The position numbers and the translations under genes were made by a program. The notes below the pieces were generated by a model, which was not told the DNA's origin, searched no databases, and saw nothing but the letters and a program-made list of their open reading frames with translations. Shown piece by piece: positions 61,501-64,000 of a DNA stretch of 64,000 nt (its first letter is position 1; the number at the start of each line of letters is the position of its first letter). The DNA comes from Cordilura impudica (taxonomy: Eukaryota > Arthropoda > Insecta > Diptera > Scathophagidae), in assembly GCA_963682025.1 (NCBI GenBank), contig OY821517.1, positions 24,471,620 through 24,535,619 of the forward strand. Reading direction: 5' to 3'.

Positions 61501-61871
61501 TTTTGTGGAAAATATTTTCAAAAAGCATGAAAAAAAATAATTTTTCCAACATTTTGCTTCATAAGCACCACAAAAATTTTCTAAATCAATTTTTTTTTTT
61601 TAAATTTTAGTTGTTGCACAGGTCTCTAGCAATAATTTGGCTTTTACAGATTGAAAAAATATCAATTAGTCGACGAGTTACAGCCAAAAAACCATACAAA
61701 CAATATGCTGAAAATCGGCATTTGACTGCAAAGTTCGAAGGTCGATTAAAAAAAAATTCGAATTAACATAAACAAACGCCGCGATACGGGTCTTCTAATT
61801 TAGCCTCTATTTTCACCCCTTACTCTCAGAATCGACCTAACTTTTGCTAACCTGAATTTGTTCCACAGTGT
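58548..61871 (-). mobile_element. 3.3-kb transposon with ~445-bp terminal inverted repeats
   Basis: The left repeat (58548-58991) begins ACACTGTGGAACAAATTCAG and the right repeat (61426-61871) ends CTGAATTTGTTCCACAGTGT. The arms match closely over their whole length. If the flanking TA (58546-58547, 61872-61873) is the target duplication, removing one restores the MITE. Between the arms the minus strand holds a decayed GERxHQ-type gene. A deletion derivative lies at 53402-54507. The outer heptamer CACTGTG fits the CACWRTG pattern of Transib/RAG signals, but no 5-bp duplication is visible. Confidence 0.85.
59173..61056 (-). pseudogene. Transposase-like GERxHQ-family gene, frameshifted
   Basis: Starts at ATG 61056 with HFCNVCGRFIASDEK. 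After a +1 shift in a T-run near 60960 come FLEVYKQYFSQKF, CFNCYSTLMQW, PFGIPMMW and CYGCINC (Cys pairs), and TQNQLDGIVGNL. After further shifts near 60480, 60290, 60130 and 59560 come WRLFIDSS, WRICCDLKMVS, KYPCFLCDWDSRYGEG, LPLLHIKLGIAKNFLKC, NGPDIRKLM, RQSVANMLAAFDEIG and GERYHQ. The C-terminus is a long acidic tail (runs of Glu, then SDDDDDD) ending at a TAA at 59175-59173. All family motifs are present and the candidate Asp/Asp/Glu set (FIDSS, CDLK, GERYHQ) is intact, but at least four frameshifts make this copy non-functional. No intron is needed at CDLK, unlike the older relative at 35 kb. Confidence 0.7.
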
Positions 61872-61953
61872 TATCGCAATTCGGTTGGTAATAAATTCGG
61901 TAGCCACAATGAATTTGTTTTCCGTGTGTAGAATTTCGGGAATACGTTTTATT

Positions 61954-62110
61954 ATACCCTCCACGCTACTGCCGAGAAGTCAATCTGACGATGTCCGTCT
62001 GTCTTTCTATACGTCTGTCTGTCTGTCTGTCTGTCTTTCTGCTGAAAACATTCTACTGTCCGTAATAGGTCGAGTTAGTCGCACCACTTAGACTTTAAAT
62101 GTTCTTTATA
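61954..62110 (+). mobile_element. GTCY-containing repeat, second subtype, partial
   Basis: TACCCTCCACGCTACTGCCG followed by (GTCT/GTCC)n near 61998-62040 matches the beginning of the repeat at 39930. Only the left part is present. Confidence 0.45.
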
Positions 62111-62310
62111 ATCCGCAGTTTGGCGTTGCTTTCGGATCCTCTAACCAAAACACGCGAGGAATGACGTACGAAACTGTAAAGATAATTCGAATTTCATGTA
62201 AAAAACTAAAAATATTGAAAAATATGCATATCTATCTATCTTCTATCTTTTATCTATATTTGGGTGACAGCGGTTTGTATGAAAATAAAATTTTGGTAGA
62301 ATTTTGAGGT

Positions 62311-63606
62311 GTGCGGGTCGGATTATTGTGACACTGGATCTAAAACTTTAGTGCGCAAAATTTAAGCCAAATCGAACAATGCTTTCTGGACGCGCATTGG
62401 GTTCAAAGTTCAAATATGCATTTTGAATATAAGCCCTCGATATACAAATTTGTTTATACTGTATTATATATAAAAACTAATTAATCTAAATATTTTCATA
62501 AAATAACGAATAAATTTGAGGAATTTTATGAACACATTAAATTTGTTTTATTAAAAAAAAAAAATCCTGATGAAGAAAATATTTATAGATTTTTATAAAG
62601 AGTCAATTTGAAATCAAGAGTACCCCACGGGTTAATCTCAGGTAATAAGTCCAGAGTATTATTTTTTAATAATTAAAATATTTTTAACAAGTTTTATTGA
62701 AATCATTCTATAAATATAAATTATTTCGATATTTTGTTTTAAAAAATGTTAATTTCCTTAAATTTGACTTTTGACCTTAAAGAGGGACAGTTTATAGTGT
62801 CTCGATTTAACCTTAATTTACAAGATTGAGAACTTATATCAAGAAGTATAATATACTTCAAATATGAAAACACCAAAAAGATGTACCGTAAAAGTTGAAA
62901 AAGTATGAAAAATAACATTTTTCTTCAATTCGCTGAAAAAAAAAACGATGCCCTCGCCAAATTAAGAACAGGATTTTTAGTCACATATATTTTGTTAATA
63001 AGACCTTGAAGTCCAATCGTTGATTTCTAAAAGTTTCTGGAACAAAATTTTTGAAAAATTAAAATTTTAGATTTTGAAATAGTAAAAAAAACGTACCGTT
63101 TTGACATTAATTTAGAATGGCATAACAAGAGGCAAGATGCAAAATACTTTACATAAGATCATTTAGGGATCAGGAGAATGGAAAAATATTGTTGTTGTAA
63201 ATTAATTCAATGTCTTTAAAAATGTGAGCTCGATTTTCTTAATCAAGTGGTCTGCGGCGCATTTATTGCCTGGGGAACTTGATATAACTTGGCTGTTTTT
63301 CAACCGATAATAGATTTTGTTATTTTATAAGAAAGATAATTTACTCTAGATTGCGGTTTTTTAATTAATTTAATTTATCTAAAAAAATAATTTTTCACAA
63401 AAATTTTGATATTAATAATTGCGTTTCAAATTATTAATATCAAAATTTTTGTGAAAAATTATTTTTTTAGATAATTTTTACATACATATGTATAAATGCA
63501 TATTTGAACTTCGAACCCAATGCTAGTCCAGAAAGCATTGTCCGATTTGGCTCAAATTTTGCGCAATAAAGTTTTAGATCCAATGTCACAATAATCCGAC
63601 CCGCAC
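62311..63606. mobile_element. Inverted-repeat element with GTGCGGGTCGG ends
   Basis: Left end GTGCGGGTCGGATTATTGTG, right end CACAATAATCCGACCCGCAC, with inverted repeats of about 110 bp (62311-62420 and 63494-63606; shared GGATCTAAAACTTTA and CAATGCTTTCTGGAC). The interior is non-coding and collinear with the copy at 13784-14748. A perfect 46-bp hairpin sits just inside the right repeat. No target duplication was resolved. Confidence 0.75.
63375..63474. repeat. Perfect 46-bp inverted repeat with 8-base loop
   Basis: 63375-63420 and 63429-63474 are exact reverse complements over 46 bases, separated by GCGTTTCA. The arms are AT-rich (TTATCTAAAAAAATAA at the outer end, TTGATATTAATAATT at the inner). 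It lies within the element at 62311-63606 and is absent from the truncated copy in gene 1. Confidence 0.95.
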
Positions 63607-63863
63607 GTCATGAAATTCCAGAAAAAAAAATTGGCTTTCACCTTAATCTATATATAGATGGCTTAATATGAAAAAGGCGTAACTCGATTTTTTGTTATTT
63701 TACAGGAGAAGGAAAAAATTTAATAAAATCCGTTAAATTTTAGACACAAAAAAGTTTTAATGCAATTTTTCATAAAAAGAGGCAACACATTTTATTTCTC
63801 ATTTAAAAAATAATTGAGGCAAGGTACATCTGACATTTGCCTATAAGAATAAACAAAAAACCA

Positions 63864-64000
63864 GAGTTCAGAAAAAAACACACACTGAATAAAAAACTTG
63901 TACATATTTTGATATCAATTGTGTGTGTTTCTAAATTTTGTATGGTGCCGAACCCAATCATGACTGTGTTTCGTTTTAATATTTCGTTATGTACACGAAC
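63864..64000 (+). mobile_element. Start of another copy of the inverted-arm element
   Basis: GAGTTCAGAAAAAAACACACA at 63864 followed by GTGTGTGTTTCTAAATTTTG and GTTTCGTTTTAATATTTCG matches the left arm of the element at 10598. It runs off the window edge. Confidence 0.7.

Larger units (their letters stand above)
58373..61931. mobile_element. Small MITE, CACAGAAAA-terminus family, copy 3, split by a transposon
   Basis: The left part 58373-58547 begins CTACACACAGAAAAAA; the right part 61872-61931 ends TTTTCCGTGTGTAG. The ends are inverted repeats. Together they make about 235 bp, the size of the copies at 4857 and 44489. The 3.3-kb transposon is inserted within it. Confidence 0.75.

Overview
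This is a eukaryotic window, very AT-rich, with spliced genes, GT-AG introns, AATAAA signals, TCAGTC initiators and many dipteran-style transposons. The two host genes are paralogues of the Drosophila serine protease gastrulation defective (gd), so a higher (probably calyptrate) fly is the best guess. The species cannot be fixed from the sequence alone.

Host genes. Two four-exon gd-like serine protease genes lie in tandem on the + strand. Gene 1 has exons 13532-13747, 20983-21115, 21192-21861 and 29415-29832 (478 aa). Gene 2 has exons 46872-47081, 51858-51996, 52055-52790 and 56995-57415 (501 aa). Intron positions and phases are identical, and both encode a signal peptide, a GD_N domain, a Gln/Pro-rich linker and a trypsin-fold domain with an intact His-Asp-Ser triad. 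Their upstream regions are also related: an Inr (TCAGTC) and a downstream GAGCGGT occur at the same spacing in both. The large introns are filled with a ~31-bp AT-rich repeat. In intron 1 of both genes it carries many exact TATCGATA sites; in intron 3 of gene 1 it runs in the opposite orientation.

Mobile-element landscape, left to right. 1-3648 is a perfect (ATT)n array running off the left edge. 3.6-13.2 kb holds DINE-1/mini-me-like repeats with GTCY microsatellites, a hAT-like insertion with an 8-bp target duplication that itself contains a MITE, an inverted-arm element, Helitron-like elements and a ~110-bp tandem repeat. 13.2-29.9 kb is gene 1. 30.8-38.0 kb is one mini-me-like repeat split by a 6.56-kb transposon (31302-37865) with CACTR termini and a 3-bp ATA duplication. 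That transposon carries two decayed genes on the minus strand: a zinc-finger protein with candidate DDE residues, broken by a non-LTR retrotransposon, and a RAG1/Transib-like transposase. 41.5-44.3 kb is a transposon with ~597-bp terminal inverted repeats around an open 366-aa transposase-like ORF. 46.2-57.5 kb is gene 2; its introns hold a 5'-truncated non-LTR element with an intact RNase H ORF and an internally deleted copy of the next transposon. 58.4-61.9 kb is a 235-bp MITE split by a 3.3-kb transposon with ~445-bp inverted repeats, related to the first gene of the 31-38 kb element. 62.3-63.6 kb is another inverted-repeat element with a perfect 46-bp hairpin.

Overall there is one functional pair of secreted serine proteases in a very dense, nested transposon neighbourhood. 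The most unusual items are the two-gene CACTR transposon, the two long-TIR transposons, and the intronic TATCGATA arrays.
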